Of a stretch of 64,000 nt of DNA, positions 32,727 through 42,458 are shown piece by piece. Source of the DNA: Sulfurovum riftiae (GTDB lineage: Bacteria > Campylobacterota > Campylobacteria > Campylobacterales > Sulfurovaceae). Under the pieces are notes generated by a model. That model was not told the origin of the DNA. It saw only the letters and a list, made by a program, of their open reading frames with translations, and searched no databases. Made by a program: the position numbers and the translations under genes. The DNA is taken from assembly GCF_001595645.1 (NCBI RefSeq), contig NZ_LNKT01000045.1:93472-157471 (forward strand). Direction: 5' to 3'. The number at the start of each line of letters is the position of its first letter. The stretch's first letter is position 1.

Positions 32727-33944
32727 GTGAGAAGAGTAGTAGTGACAGGTCTGGGAATGGTCAATTCTTTGGGATTGGATAAAGAGAGTGCATTTGCAGC
32801 GATCAATGAAGGAAAATGCGGTATCAAAAGGATAGAACTTTTTGATGTCGAGGCATACTCTGCGCAGATTGCCGGTGAGATCGTGGGCTTTGACCCGACG
32901 ACGGTCATGGATGCCAAAGAGACGAAAAAAGCAGACAGATTCATTCAACTCGGACTTAAAGCAGCTGCTGAAGCGATAGAAGATGCAAAGCTTCCTGAAG
33001 ATGTCGACAGAGAGAGCTTTGGTGTCGCTTCCGCTTCAGGGATCGGCGGATTGCCCAATATCGAAAAGAATTCCATTGTCCTGAGTACCAGAGGCCCCAA
33101 AAGAATATCTCCATTCTTCATTCCCTCTTCGCTGGTCAATATGCTTGGTGGTTTCGTCTCTATCTATCAGAACCTGAAAGGGCCGAATCTCTCTTCAGTC
33201 ACTGCCTGTGCAGCGGGAACACATGCCATTGGCGAAGCAGCGAAGTCCATTATTGTCGGTACAGCTGACAAGATGCTTGTTATCGGTGCGGAATCTGCGA
33301 TCTGCGGCGCCGGTGTAGGCGGTTTTGCTGCTATGAAAGCACTTTCCACCAGAAACGATGATCCCCAGACCGCTTCCAGACCGTTCGATGCGGACCGTGA
33401 CGGTTTTGTGATGGGTGAGGGTGCCGGTGCACTTGTGCTTGAAGTCTATGAAGATGCCGTAGCACGCGGTGCGACCATTTACGGCGAACTCATCGGATTT
33501 GGCGAGAGCGGTGATGCAAACCATATCACAACCCCGACCATGGACGGCCCACTTCGTGCAATGAAGATGGCATACAAAATGGCAGGTGAACCAAAAGTCG
33601 ATTATGTCAATGCACACGGTACCTCCACACCGATCAATGACAAGAATGAGACCGCAGCGCTCAAAGAGCTTTTCGGCGGAAAAGAGAATTGCCCTCCGGT
33701 CAGTTCTACCAAAGGACAGATCGGACATTGTCTCGGTGCTGCCGGTGCCATTGAAGCGGTCATCTCTTTGATGGCGATGAGAGACGGTATTCTGCCTCCG
33801 ACGATCAACTATACCACCCCTGATGAGAACTGTGATCTTGACTATGTGCCCAACGAAGCAAGAAAAGCGGACCTCAATGTGGTGATGAGCAACTCTTTCG
33901 GTTTTGGTGGTACAAACGGCGTAGTCATCTTCAAGAAAATATAA
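32727..33944 (+). CDS. fabF: 3-oxoacyl-[acyl-carrier-protein] synthase II
   Basis: 405 aa condensing enzyme. Catalytic triad Cys (TACAAGTHAIGEA, ~163), His (NAHGTSTPIND, ~296) and His (GQIGHCLGAAGAIE, ~333). GFGGTNG near the C-terminus. GTG start at 32727 with a GACAGGAGAG-type site upstream. Confidence 0.97.
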   Translation: MRRVVVTGLGMVNSLGLDKESAFAAINEGKCGIKRIELFDVEAYSAQIAGEIVGFDPTTVMDAKETKKADRFIQLGLKAAAEAIEDAKLPEDVDRESFGVASASGIGGLPNIEKNSIVLSTRGPKRISPFFIPSSLVNMLGGFVSIYQNLKGPNLSSVTACAAGTHAIGEAAKSIIVGTADKMLVIGAESAICGAGVGGFAAMKALSTRNDDPQTASRPFDADRDGFVMGEGAGALVLEVYEDAVARGATIYGELIGFGESGDANHITTPTMDGPLRAMKMAYKMAGEPKVDYVNAHGTSTPINDKNETAALKELFGGKENCPPVSSTKGQIGHCLGAAGAIEAVISLMAMRDGILPPTINYTTPDENCDLDYVPNEARKADLNVVMSNSFGFGGTNGVVIFKKI

Positions 33945-33953
33945 GGACGGCAT

Positions 33954-34889
33954 ATGGCAACTTATCTGGATTTTGAGAGTAAAATAGAGAAGCTACAGGA
34001 AGAGATCGTATCTGCTCATGCCATTGCCAACCTGGAAGCTGTGGAGAAATACCAGAAAGAGCTTGAAAAAGAGGTAGAGAAGACCTTTGGTTCTTTGAGT
34101 GACTATCAGAAACTTCAGCTTGCACGCCATCCGGACAGACCTTATTCGCTGGATTATATCAAGCTGCTGATGGATGATGCCTACGAGATCCATGGGGACC
34201 GTGCTTTCCGTGATGACCCTGCCATTTTGTGCTATATCGGATGGATCGGCGGTCAGAAGACTATGCTGATCGGTGAGCAGAAAGGGCGCGGTGTCAAGAA
34301 CAAGATCAAGAGAAACTTCGGTATGCCAAATCCTGAAGGGTACAGAAAAGCACTTCGTGCTGTAAGGCTGGCCGAGAAGTTCAACATTCCTGTACTGATG
34401 CTCATTGACACTCCGGGTGCCTATCCCGGGCTGGGTGCTGAAGAGCGTGGCCAGAGCGAAGCGATCGCCAGAAACCTGTTTGAATTCGCTGCAACAAAGG
34501 TACCGATGATCTCTATCGTGATCGGTGAAGGCGGATCGGGTGGGGCACTTGCCATCGGTGTTGCGGACAAACTTGCCATGATGCGTTACTCGGTCTTCTC
34601 CGTCATCTCCCCTGAGGGCTGTTCTGCGATCCTGTGGAACGACTCCTCCAAGGTAGAGACGGCTACCAAAGCACTGAAGATCACACCAAGCGACCTGCTT
34701 GAGCACAAGCTCATCGATGATGTCCTGGACGAGCCGCTCATCGGTGCGCACCGTGACAAGGTCACTGCTGCAGAAGCGATCAAAAAATACTATCTTGAAC
34801 AGGTGGCAGCACTCAAAGCACTTCCTGTCGATGAGATGCTCGATCAGCGTTATAAACGTTTGACCGCAGTCGGCGCTTTTTCCGAATAA
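33954..34889 (+). CDS. accA: Acetyl-CoA carboxylase carboxyltransferase subunit alpha
   Basis: 311 aa. Crotonase-fold carboxyltransferase half, with [47 protein letters not shown] and [15 protein letters not shown]. Makes malonyl-CoA together with AccD, which is elsewhere. Nine bp after fabF. Confidence 0.97.
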   Translation: MATYLDFESKIEKLQEEIVSAHAIANLEAVEKYQKELEKEVEKTFGSLSDYQKLQLARHPDRPYSLDYIKLLMDDAYEIHGDRAFRDDPAILCYIGWIGGQKTMLIGEQKGRGVKNKIKRNFGMPNPEGYRKALRAVRLAEKFNIPVLMLIDTPGAYPGLGAEERGQSEAIARNLFEFAATKVPMISIVIGEGGSGGALAIGVADKLAMMRYSVFSVISPEGCSAILWNDSSKVETATKALKITPSDLLEHKLIDDVLDEPLIGAHRDKVTAAEAIKKYYLEQVAALKALPVDEMLDQRYKRLTAVGAFSE

Positions 34890-34895
34890 ACCTCC

Positions 34896-35510
34896 ATGCT
34901 GCATGATATAGCTGCCACCTTGGTGCAATATATCGGGGACATGGGCTATTGGGGCATCTTTCTTCTGATGTTCCTTGAAAGTACTTTTTTTCCTTTTCCC
35001 AGTGAGATCATCATGATACCGGCAGGCTATCTTGCGTACAAAGGCGAGATGAATGTCTACCTTGTTGTCATTATAGGGATACTCGGCTCAGTCAGTGGGG
35101 CACTTTTCAACTACTATCTTGCGATGCATTTTGGCAGAAAATTCCTTTTGAAATACGGAAAATATTTTTTCATCAAAGAGGAAACGCTCGATAAACTCGA
35201 AGCCTTCTTCACCAGACACGGCGAACTCTCCACCTTCAACGGTAGGCTGATCCCAGGTATCCGTCAGCTCATCTCGCTTCCCGCAGGCCTGGCGAAGATG
35301 AATATCGTGAAATTCTCACTCTATTCCGCTCTGGGTGCAGGGATCTGGGTGGTTGTACTGGTCTCTCTTGGCTATCTTCTCGGATCGAATGAAGAGCTGA
35401 TCTCCGAATACCTGCATACTGCAACGATCATTGCACTGATATCTGTTGTCTTCATTACGCTTTTTTATATTATCCGAAACAAAAGGAAAAAAGAGATACT
35501 CGGAGAGTAG
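34896..35510 (+). CDS. DedA family membrane protein
   Basis: 204 aa with four to five membrane helices. SNARE-associated (DedA) motif E-x-FPxPSE (ESTFFPFPSEIIMIPAG), and FNGRLIPGIRQLISLPAGLAKM with the conserved Gly-Arg and Pro-x-x-Arg. DedA proteins act in undecaprenyl phosphate/phospholipid flipping and proton-motive force maintenance. Six bp after accA. Confidence 0.92.
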   Translation: MLHDIAATLVQYIGDMGYWGIFLLMFLESTFFPFPSEIIMIPAGYLAYKGEMNVYLVVIIGILGSVSGALFNYYLAMHFGRKFLLKYGKYFFIKEETLDKLEAFFTRHGELSTFNGRLIPGIRQLISLPAGLAKMNIVKFSLYSALGAGIWVVVLVSLGYLLGSNEELISEYLHTATIIALISVVFITLFYIIRNKRKKEILGE

Positions 35511-35525
35511 ATTGACTCCTCCGGT

Positions 35526-36884
35526 TTATAGTACCCAAGCCACATATTTCTTTTTTTTGATCTTCACTTTCTTCAGTGCCTTAAAGACTCTGTCCACAAC
35601 TGTATGATGCAATGCTATATAGGATTTTGTATCGGTAATGGTGATCTTTCCTATCTGTGAATTCTCTATACCTATCTCCTTGCAGAATGTACCCAGTATG
35701 TCACCGGCGCGGAGTTTTGTCTTCTTTCCTCCGTTAAGACAGAGTGTATCGAAATTGGAGATCATCTTGAATGTTGCATCTACACGCAGCTCTTTGGCTT
35801 CCGCTTTTTGTGCCTGGGATGTGATCCAGGAGCACTTCTCGCTGTCTCTCGGACCGTAGAAGGAGATCGCCATACCGGTAGCATCGGCACGTCCTGTACG
35901 CCCGATACGGTGTGTGTATACCTCTTTGTCAAAGGGAAGGTCATAGTTGATCACCAGAGAGATATCTTTGATGTCCAGTCCTCGTGAAGCGACATCGGTA
36001 GCGACCATGATACGTTTTGAACGGTTGGAGAAAAGAATGACCGCTTCATTACGTTCCCTCTGATCGAGATCGCCGTGGATGTCGATGACAGAGTGACCGC
36101 GTCTGTGCAGTTTGTCGGTCAGAGAGATCACTTCGGCTTTGGTGTTGCAGAAGACAAGAAGCGATTCGGGTTTGTAGGACTGAATGAGGGCATTGAGGGT
36201 TTTGAATTTATCTTCTGTCTCATAAACAAGTTCATTGATCTTTGCTTTTTCCTGAACGGTATCTACTTTAACGATAAGAGGCTCTTTGAGTAATTTTTTT
36301 GCCAATGTTTCTATCTTGTGAGGGAAGGTTGCCGAGAAAAGCAGTGTCTGTTTTTTCTTTGGCATATTGGAGGCTATTTTGACGATCTCATCGTAGAATC
36401 CCATATCGAGCATGCGGTCCGCTTCATCCAGCACAAGCGTGTTGATACTTTCGAGTGTGAGTGTCTCTTTGGCGAGGTGGTCCTGTATCCGTCCGGGTGT
36501 CCCTATGAGGATGTGTGCCCCTTTTGCCAAGGAATCAGCCTGTGCCCTTAGTGGAACGCCCCCGTAGAGTGTCAGAATCTTTAGATTGGGTTTGTATGCA
36601 GCGATCTTCCTTAGTTCTGCTGCGACCTGCTCGGCCAACTCCCGTGTCGGTGTGATGATGATGGTCTGCGGACGGTTTTTGCCCACATCGGTCTTAATGA
36701 CAGCAGGGATACCAAAGGCAAGTGTTTTACCGGAACCTGTTTTGGACTGCGCCAGAATATCTTTCCCCTCCAGTATGGGAGAGATACTTTTCTCCTGTAT
36801 CTCTGTCATCGTAGTGAAATTGAGTGTCTGTAGTGTAGCCAAAAGGCTTTCCGGTATATTTGGGATGGTATTGAACGCAGTCAT
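35526..36884 (-). CDS. dbpA: DEAD-box RNA helicase, DbpA type
   Basis: 452 aa. Q-motif, motif I AQSKTGSGKT, PTRELAEQV, DEAD (VLDEADRMLDMGF), SATFP, and HRIGRTGRA. The C-terminal ~85 residues are a DbpA-type RNA-binding domain (KLRAGDILGTFCKEIGIENSQIG), which in E. coli binds 23S rRNA hairpin 92 for 50S assembly. Convergent with dedA. Confidence 0.93.
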   Translation of the reverse strand: MTAFNTIPNIPESLLATLQTLNFTTMTEIQEKSISPILEGKDILAQSKTGSGKTLAFGIPAVIKTDVGKNRPQTIIITPTRELAEQVAAELRKIAAYKPNLKILTLYGGVPLRAQADSLAKGAHILIGTPGRIQDHLAKETLTLESINTLVLDEADRMLDMGFYDEIVKIASNMPKKKQTLLFSATFPHKIETLAKKLLKEPLIVKVDTVQEKAKINELVYETEDKFKTLNALIQSYKPESLLVFCNTKAEVISLTDKLHRRGHSVIDIHGDLDQRERNEAVILFSNRSKRIMVATDVASRGLDIKDISLVINYDLPFDKEVYTHRIGRTGRADATGMAISFYGPRDSEKCSWITSQAQKAEAKELRVDATFKMISNFDTLCLNGGKKTKLRAGDILGTFCKEIGIENSQIGKITITDTKSYIALHHTVVDRVFKALKKVKIKKKKYVAWVL

Positions 36885-36959
36885 AGTGTTTCCTGAAATG
36901 GGATGGTTGATTGAAATATTATAGGATAATTATTGTAATAAGAGGGTAGTGAACAGGAT

Positions 36960-36975
36960 GCGGGCATCGGCCCGC
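36960..36975. other. GC hairpin between minus-strand genes
   Basis: GCGGGC-ATCG-GCCCGC, 10 bp beyond the stop of 36986-37210. No U-run follows on the minus strand, so it is a weak terminator candidate. Confidence 0.35.
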
Positions 36976-36985
36976 GAAAGAGAAA

Positions 36986-37210
36986 TTATGCTTTGGACTT
37001 TCTGTAGTCCATGATCATTTTATAGGCTTCATCTTTCAAGAGAAGCTTCTCTTTTTTCAATGTCTCAAGTTCCATGTCTGTCATGGGAATACGGCCTGCT
37101 TCAGCATCTTCTACTTTCTGGTCAAGCTCGTTGTGCTTTTCGAAGATTTTGGCAAAGTGTGCATTCTGCTGCTTAAGGTCGTGGATCTCATCTCTATATT
37201 CGTGTAACAT
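36986..37210 (-). CDS. DUF465/YdcH-like small coiled-coil protein
   Basis: 74 aa, helical, with heptad-like repeats: HEYRDEIHDLKQQNAHFAKI, then LETLKKEKLLLKDEAYKMI. Length and pattern match the YdcH/DUF465 family of unknown function. RBS AGGAGT precedes the ATG. Confidence 0.85.
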   Translation of the reverse strand: MLHEYRDEIHDLKQQNAHFAKIFEKHNELDQKVEDAEAGRIPMTDMELETLKKEKLLLKDEAYKMIMDYRKSKA

Positions 37211-37293
37211 CGTTACTCCTGATTTATGGTTTATTTGGGTGTATTTTACCCTTTTTGTGGTTTGAATACGATTAAGGGTTCCTCGATGTTCTC

Positions 37294-38490
37294 TTAAGTC
37301 CTGTACTCCGCATTGATCTTCACATATTCATAGCTCAGGTCACAGCCGTAAGAGGTGTAGGAGGCTTCTCCCAGACCGATATCGCAGGTGACCCTGAACT
37401 GCTCCTGTTTCATGATCCTGTAAGCCCGCTCTTCTCTTTCGGCATCCAGTTCCCTGAAGGCATCCGAGTAGATGAGCAGATCATCATAATGGATGGTAAG
37501 CTTCCTCTCGTCACAGGCAATACCGCTCGCACCGATCGTCGATGCGATGCGCCCCCAGTTGGGATCTTCGCCAAAAAGCGCCGTTTTGACAAGCAGTGAG
37601 TTGCTCAGTGCCATGGATGCTTTCTGTGCCTCTTCTACGGTGAGGGCACCTTTGACCTCGAAGGCGACCAGCTTGTTGGCACCTTCCCCGTCTTTCAGTA
37701 TCATCATTGCAAGTTCAAACATGATCTGCTTCAGTGCCTCTGCGAATGCTTCTTTATTGTATGCACCGCTTCTTTTATTGGCAAGCAGCATGACCGTATC
37801 GTTGGTGGACGTGTCTCCGTCGACCGAAATACGGTTAAAAGAGTGTTCTGTCCCCTCGAGAAGCAGTTCATCCATATCCTTTTTCGGAATATCCGCATCG
37901 GTCGTGATGAAACAGAGCATGGTTGCCATGGCAGGGTTGATCATCCCCGCACCTTTACAGATGGCGGCAATAGTGAAATGTTCACCGTTGTCAAGTTCCA
38001 CTCTGTAGGCCAGTTCCTTCTTGAAGCTGTCAGTGGTCATGATGGCGCGTGCCGCTTTGTCCGAGTTGGAGGCATTGAAATCGAGAGTGTCAAAGGCCGA
38101 GGTGATCTTGTCAACAGGGAGACGGTAGCCGATGACACCGGTAGAGCTCATGACAGGGTTGGTGACATTCAGTTTATTCCGGAGGGTTGACATAATGGTG
38201 TCAATATCTTCTATGCCTTTGGGGCCGGTCATGGCATTGGCATTTTTGGCATTGATCAGAACGAAGTCGGTTTGAAATCCCTGCGGGTATTTCTGAAAAT
38301 GTCTGATCGGTGCGGCTTGGAAGGTATTGCGCGTAAAGACCGCCGAGATGTCACAGAGGACCTCACTTCGTATGAATGCGACATCACCCTGTTCCTTGTC
38401 AGGACGAAGCCCCGCATTGACGGCATTGCAGTAAAACCCTTGGACATTGTCAAGGCCGTTTTCCAGTGCTGTAATCGTAAAGTTTTTCAT
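37294..38490 (-). CDS. argJ: Bifunctional ornithine acetyltransferase / N-acetylglutamate synthase
   Basis: 398 aa. Autocleaving ArgJ: the nucleophile Thr lies in SVDGDTSTNDTVMLL near residue 216, preceded by KGAGMINPAMATML, the substrate-binding signature. Recycles acetyl groups in arginine synthesis. Flanked by REP elements upstream (38506-38569). Confidence 0.96.
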   Translation of the reverse strand: MKNFTITALENGLDNVQGFYCNAVNAGLRPDKEQGDVAFIRSEVLCDISAVFTRNTFQAAPIRHFQKYPQGFQTDFVLINAKNANAMTGPKGIEDIDTIMSTLRNKLNVTNPVMSSTGVIGYRLPVDKITSAFDTLDFNASNSDKAARAIMTTDSFKKELAYRVELDNGEHFTIAAICKGAGMINPAMATMLCFITTDADIPKKDMDELLLEGTEHSFNRISVDGDTSTNDTVMLLANKRSGAYNKEAFAEALKQIMFELAMMILKDGEGANKLVAFEVKGALTVEEAQKASMALSNSLLVKTALFGEDPNWGRIASTIGASGIACDERKLTIHYDDLLIYSDAFRELDAEREERAYRIMKQEQFRVTCDIGLGEASYTSYGCDLSYEYVKINAEYRT

Positions 38491-38505
38491 AGGTATACCT
38501 TTCCC

Positions 38506-38569
38506 GTAGGGTCAGTTTACCGACCACCACAAAATCATATATTTTAAAATGGTCGGTAAACCGACCTAC
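38506..38569. repeat. REPIN-like pair, type A, heads outward
   Basis: Unit 1 (38506-38525) is GTAG-headed with one mismatch (GTCAG). Unit 2 (38551-38569) is the reverse complement. The AT-rich spacer is 25 bp. Located between argJ and the K+ channel gene. Confidence 0.75.
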
Positions 38570-38582
38570 GTATGTTTTTTGT

Positions 38583-39713
38583 TTAAACGTATTTGAGCTC
38601 TTCGGGTTTCTCTTTTTTACGAATGATCTTCTTGGCATGTCTGATACCGTCTTCCGTACCGATCAGAAGCAGTTTCGATTCAGGCATGATGATCGTATCA
38701 CCTTTTGGCATAGGGATGAACGCCCCGTCTTTCTGCCTGATACCGATGATCGTTACATTGGCGATATCCCTGAAACGTGCCGTCTTGATCTTCTTGAGGA
38801 CCAGCCAGGAGGTTTTTGAGACTTTTGCTTCCTCCATATCCAGAGGTGTATCTTTTTTGTAAAGGAACTCCTGCAGCAGGTTCTCCATATCGGGACGCGC
38901 TGCCATGGCATTGATACGTTCTGCCATCAGCTTGGTGGCTGTTACCACTTTGTCTGCACCGAGTTTAAGCAGTTTCTGGTCATCTTCATTACTCTTGGCA
39001 TTGGCGATGATGAGGAACTTCCGTTTGCGTCCTATCTCTCGTTCATACAGACGGGCAGAGGCGATCGTGGCGATGTTGTCCGCTACATTGTCCGCCAGAG
39101 TGATGACCCCTTTTGCCGAAGAGAGGTGTGATTTCAATATGCCCTCTTCGGTATGTGCTTCAGCGGTCACGAAATAGGGGTAATGATATTTCTTCGCGAT
39201 CTCCTCCATATCTTCTCTGGGGTCAACGACCACAAAAGGGATATGGTTGGCACGAAGCTGTTTGGTGACCTGTATGGTAAATTCATTATGGTAACAGACA
39301 ACGAAGTGCTGTTTCAGCCTGGCGATCTCATAAAGCATTTTACGCTCCTTGACAGTTTTTTGAAAGTCTCCCTTTTTGACCACTTCGGCAATGATACCTA
39401 CCGCAATGGAAAAAACGATGAACCCGAATATGATAAGGGTAATGGTGAAGATACGTCCCATGTCTGAGATAGGCCTGATCTCACCGAATCCGACCGTTGT
39501 AAACGTGATCCCTGTCTGATAGATGGCATCCATAAGCGGGAAGTCATCAATGACCATATAGCCTATTGTGCCCAAAAGCATGATAAGTACCGTGAGTATC
39601 AGCGGAAATCTAAAAGGGGACAGGTGTGAATAGAACTCATCATTAAGTGTGATGTGTGGTTTGGGAGTGCTTCTCCAGCCGAGAAACTTTTTAAGCTTTT
39701 CTATAGAAGTCAT
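38583..39713 (-). CDS. Potassium channel with regulatory RCK (TrkA-N/TrkA-C) domains
   Basis: 376 aa. Two membrane helices around the selectivity filter TTVGFGE (residues ~70-76), then a cytosolic TrkA-N domain (about 135-255) and a TrkA-C domain (about 285-370). The nucleotide-binding GxGxxG expected at HFVVC is replaced by YHNEFT, so classical NAD binding looks lost. Downstream Asp residues (VVDPRED) remain. Likely a ligand-gated K+ channel with an altered ligand. Confidence 0.92.
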   Translation of the reverse strand: MTSIEKLKKFLGWRSTPKPHITLNDEFYSHLSPFRFPLILTVLIMLLGTIGYMVIDDFPLMDAIYQTGITFTTVGFGEIRPISDMGRIFTITLIIFGFIVFSIAVGIIAEVVKKGDFQKTVKERKMLYEIARLKQHFVVCYHNEFTIQVTKQLRANHIPFVVVDPREDMEEIAKKYHYPYFVTAEAHTEEGILKSHLSSAKGVITLADNVADNIATIASARLYEREIGRKRKFLIIANAKSNEDDQKLLKLGADKVVTATKLMAERINAMAARPDMENLLQEFLYKKDTPLDMEEAKVSKTSWLVLKKIKTARFRDIANVTIIGIRQKDGAFIPMPKGDTIIMPESKLLLIGTEDGIRHAKKIIRKKEKPEELKYV

Positions 39714-39728
39714 GATAAGAGAGTATAC

Positions 39729-39750
39729 CCTCCCTTATCTTAAGGGGAGG
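39729..39750 (-). terminator. Hairpin after rpmB
   Basis: CCTCCCTTA-TCT-TAAGGGGAGG (one bulge), directly beyond the rpmB stop on the minus strand. No clear U-run. Possible attenuator before the channel gene. Confidence 0.4.
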
Positions 39751-39751
39751 A

Positions 39752-39961
39752 TTAGTTTGCCGCTGCAGCCTGTGCAGCTTTCTTCTTCATTGTTCTGAGT
39801 GTAGAAGCAGCAACTCTGACTCTCTTTGTCGTTCCATCTTCCATAGTGATCTTTACAGATCTCAAGTTTGGAAGCTGTCTTCTTTTTGTTTTGTTGTTTG
39901 CATGAGAAACATTGTTTCCTACCAGTGGGCCTTTTCCAGATACTGAACATCTTCTTGACAT
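39752..39961 (-). CDS. rpmB: 50S ribosomal protein L28
   Basis: 69 aa. Opens [20 protein letters not shown] and continues with [10 protein letters not shown], which fits L28. The C-terminus is Lys/Ala-rich ([11 protein letters not shown]). It has a single N-terminal Cys and lacks the zinc-binding set. AAGGAAAT precedes the start. Confidence 0.97.
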   Translation of the reverse strand: MSRRCSVSGKGPLVGNNVSHANNKTKRRQLPNLRSVKITMEDGTTKRVRVAASTLRTMKKKAAQAAAAN

Positions 39962-40141
39962 AATATTTCCTTGATTAAATTACGTTCGGTTTAAACAAAC
40001 GTGAAAAATTTGTGCGATTATAGACAAAAACAGCATAAATTCTGCTTAATGATATAGGCGGTTCTATGATTTGAAGCCACACCTCCGGAAGAAAAGTTTT
40101 TGTTATAATAAAGAAAAAGAGAAAATGTGGAAGGCAGCGGC

Positions 40142-42394
40142 ATGCAGAAAAGTAATCTATGGATCCTGATGGTATGGATGGCCCTGCTGGTCGGCCTTTC
40201 TGCCGATGCGCCATCCTGGAGCGGGAAATGGCATGTATTTTGGAAGCAGGGTGCTTTTGTCGTACAGTTGGAGCAGCACGGCAATGAACTCAATGGTACC
40301 TACCAGCCCGATAATGGGGTTTTAAAGGGTACAGTAGAGGGAAATACCTTCAGGGGTGTTTCCATCAATGCACAGATGACAAATTATTTTGTTTTCACTT
40401 TAAGCCCTGACAGGAATGCCTTCTTCGGCAACATGGAAAGCGGTGACTGGGTTGCCGGGAATCGTGTCGAAGGGCAAAGTACTGCACTTGAACAACCCGT
40501 GAATATGTCACATCCTTTGACAACAATGTATACCTTTTTAAAGTTGGGGAATCAGGTCCGAAATGGAAATTTCGAAGCACTGGAGAGGGCCATAGGCCTG
40601 CTATCGTTGAGCAAACAACAACAGTCATATTATTACGGAAAACGCATGGCCCTGATACGAAAATTCTTTCAGGTTCTGGATCTGTGTACTATACATAAAT
40701 ATGAGTTCCCTTCAACAATGGAAGGCAATCGGACGACAGTGTTGTTCCATCAGGCCGGAACAGACAATACGGTAGCGGTTAAATTTCTCAAAGAGAACAG
40801 TGCAGCAGGCTGGAAGATCAAACTGCCTTCCGAAGCGGAGATCGATGCCAAACTCAAAGAGCTGCTTCATGCCTATGGCCTTGAGGAGCTTGACCCCAAC
40901 AGAAACCTGCAATTGACGAACCCCAGAGATACGATGCGTACGTTCATTGAACAGAATGAACGTTGGGAGAAAGGGGGCAAAAAGTACGTACTTGATACAC
41001 TGAATCTCTCTTCGGTCGACCCTGCTATCTGGGAGTGGCAGGCCCCGCTGCTTGCCCACTACCTTCTGGGTGTCATCAACAGGGTGAGTGATTTTGTCTA
41101 TCAGGAGATACCGAACAATCCAAAAAGCAGAATGCCTTATGTCTATTTCTACCATCCCATAGGCAGTATCGTTATTGCTCCCTATGAGATTGAGGGGAAG
41201 ATACGCTGGCAGTTCACGCCAAAAACATTGGAAAGTATAGAGAGTCTGTATGAAGCAATGGAAGATGTGCCTCCCAAAGTCGATATGGTCGTCAGAAGCG
41301 AGAACGATCTCTATTTCACGCTGAAGCGCTATGCAAAATCGATCTCTCCTCTGCTGATCAAAAAGGTCCACGATACGGCATTGTGGCAGATCATTCTTTT
41401 GGGCATTATCGTACTGTTGGCACTGTTTGTGAGCTATCTCAGCAAATGGATCACGTTTGCACTGGGCAGAAAGTTCTATCTGACCAAACGATGGAGTGAA
41501 GAGATGATCACCCTGCGATTTCTGCGTCCGGCACAGCTTGTGATCTTCTCCCTGATACTGCTCAACGGTGCACATCAGCTTGGATTGTCGGATTTCCTTT
41601 TTGCACTCATCAAGACCTTCTCTTATCTTCTGATCGTCGTAGGTACGACATGGATATTCTACAATCTCATCTCCATCATGTTCTCGGCATTGCAGATACA
41701 TGCAAGGAAGACCTCGACAGATGTGGATGAGATCATCATCTCCCTGTCTGGGAGTATTCTTCGTATCATTCTGGTGACCGTAGCCCTGTTTGCCGTGGCA
41801 GAGGTCCTCCACATACCGTATAAAACGGTACTGGCAGGACTGGGGATCGGGGGTCTTGCCTTCGCGATCGCTGCGAAAGATACCATTGCAAACTTTTTCG
41901 GCTCTGCCATTATCATCGCGGACAGGCCGTTCAAGACAGGGGATCGTGTCAAGATAGGGGATGATGTAGGTGTGATCATCAATGTGGGGATACGATCGAC
42001 CAAGATCAGAACGACCTACGATACGATCCTGACCATCCCGAACAATATGATAACCCGCGAGATGATCGACAATTATACGGAAAGAGAAGCGATGCGTGTC
42101 GATACGAAATTCCTTTTCGCACTTGATACACCCAAAGAAGTGCTTGACGAGGTTGATAAAAAGGTATCGGAATTCCTGTATGCACATCCGGAAGTGGACC
42201 ATGACAAGATCATCCTGACAGGCGTCAATGACTATACGACAAGAGGTATTCTCTTTGAACTGCGTTTTTTTGTCAAAGCACAGAATGAAGTGAAATACAG
42301 CGATATCAGGCATAGGATCGTCACCGATATCGCCAATATGATCAAAGAGACAGGTATTGAACTGGTGTTTATACAGCATGAGGAGGTGGTGTGA
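40142..42394 (+). CDS. MscS-family mechanosensitive channel with N-terminal periplasmic domain
   Basis: 750 aa. Signal peptide (~1-25), a long periplasmic region (about 30-420) of unknown fold beginning SWSGKWHVFWKQGAFVVQLE, then membrane helices and the MscS domain (about 540-745) with the pore helix GLGIGGLAFAIAAKDTIANFFGS segment and IADRPFKTGDRVKIGD. Protects against hypo-osmotic shock. I prefer ATG 40142 (GGAAGG 7 nt upstream) to GTG 40127. Confidence 0.92.
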   Translation: MQKSNLWILMVWMALLVGLSADAPSWSGKWHVFWKQGAFVVQLEQHGNELNGTYQPDNGVLKGTVEGNTFRGVSINAQMTNYFVFTLSPDRNAFFGNMESGDWVAGNRVEGQSTALEQPVNMSHPLTTMYTFLKLGNQVRNGNFEALERAIGLLSLSKQQQSYYYGKRMALIRKFFQVLDLCTIHKYEFPSTMEGNRTTVLFHQAGTDNTVAVKFLKENSAAGWKIKLPSEAEIDAKLKELLHAYGLEELDPNRNLQLTNPRDTMRTFIEQNERWEKGGKKYVLDTLNLSSVDPAIWEWQAPLLAHYLLGVINRVSDFVYQEIPNNPKSRMPYVYFYHPIGSIVIAPYEIEGKIRWQFTPKTLESIESLYEAMEDVPPKVDMVVRSENDLYFTLKRYAKSISPLLIKKVHDTALWQIILLGIIVLLALFVSYLSKWITFALGRKFYLTKRWSEEMITLRFLRPAQLVIFSLILLNGAHQLGLSDFLFALIKTFSYLLIVVGTTWIFYNLISIMFSALQIHARKTSTDVDEIIISLSGSILRIILVTVALFAVAEVLHIPYKTVLAGLGIGGLAFAIAAKDTIANFFGSAIIIADRPFKTGDRVKIGDDVGVIINVGIRSTKIRTTYDTILTIPNNMITREMIDNYTEREAMRVDTKFLFALDTPKEVLDEVDKKVSEFLYAHPEVDHDKIILTGVNDYTTRGILFELRFFVKAQNEVKYSDIRHRIVTDIANMIKETGIELVFIQHEEVV

Positions 42395-42422
42395 AAAGGA
42401 AGACCTCTTACCTACGCTGTGA

Positions 42423-42428
42423 TATAAT
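42423..42428 (+). promoter_or_regulatory. -10 box before rpe
   Basis: TATAAT, 31 bp before the rpe start, in the 64 bp gap after the MscS gene. Confidence 0.4.
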
Positions 42429-42458
42429 ACGTCAATTTTATAAAAGAGTAGGAAATTC

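Noticed and set aside
36960-36975. GC hairpin as a strong terminator
   Set aside because: No U-run follows on either strand.
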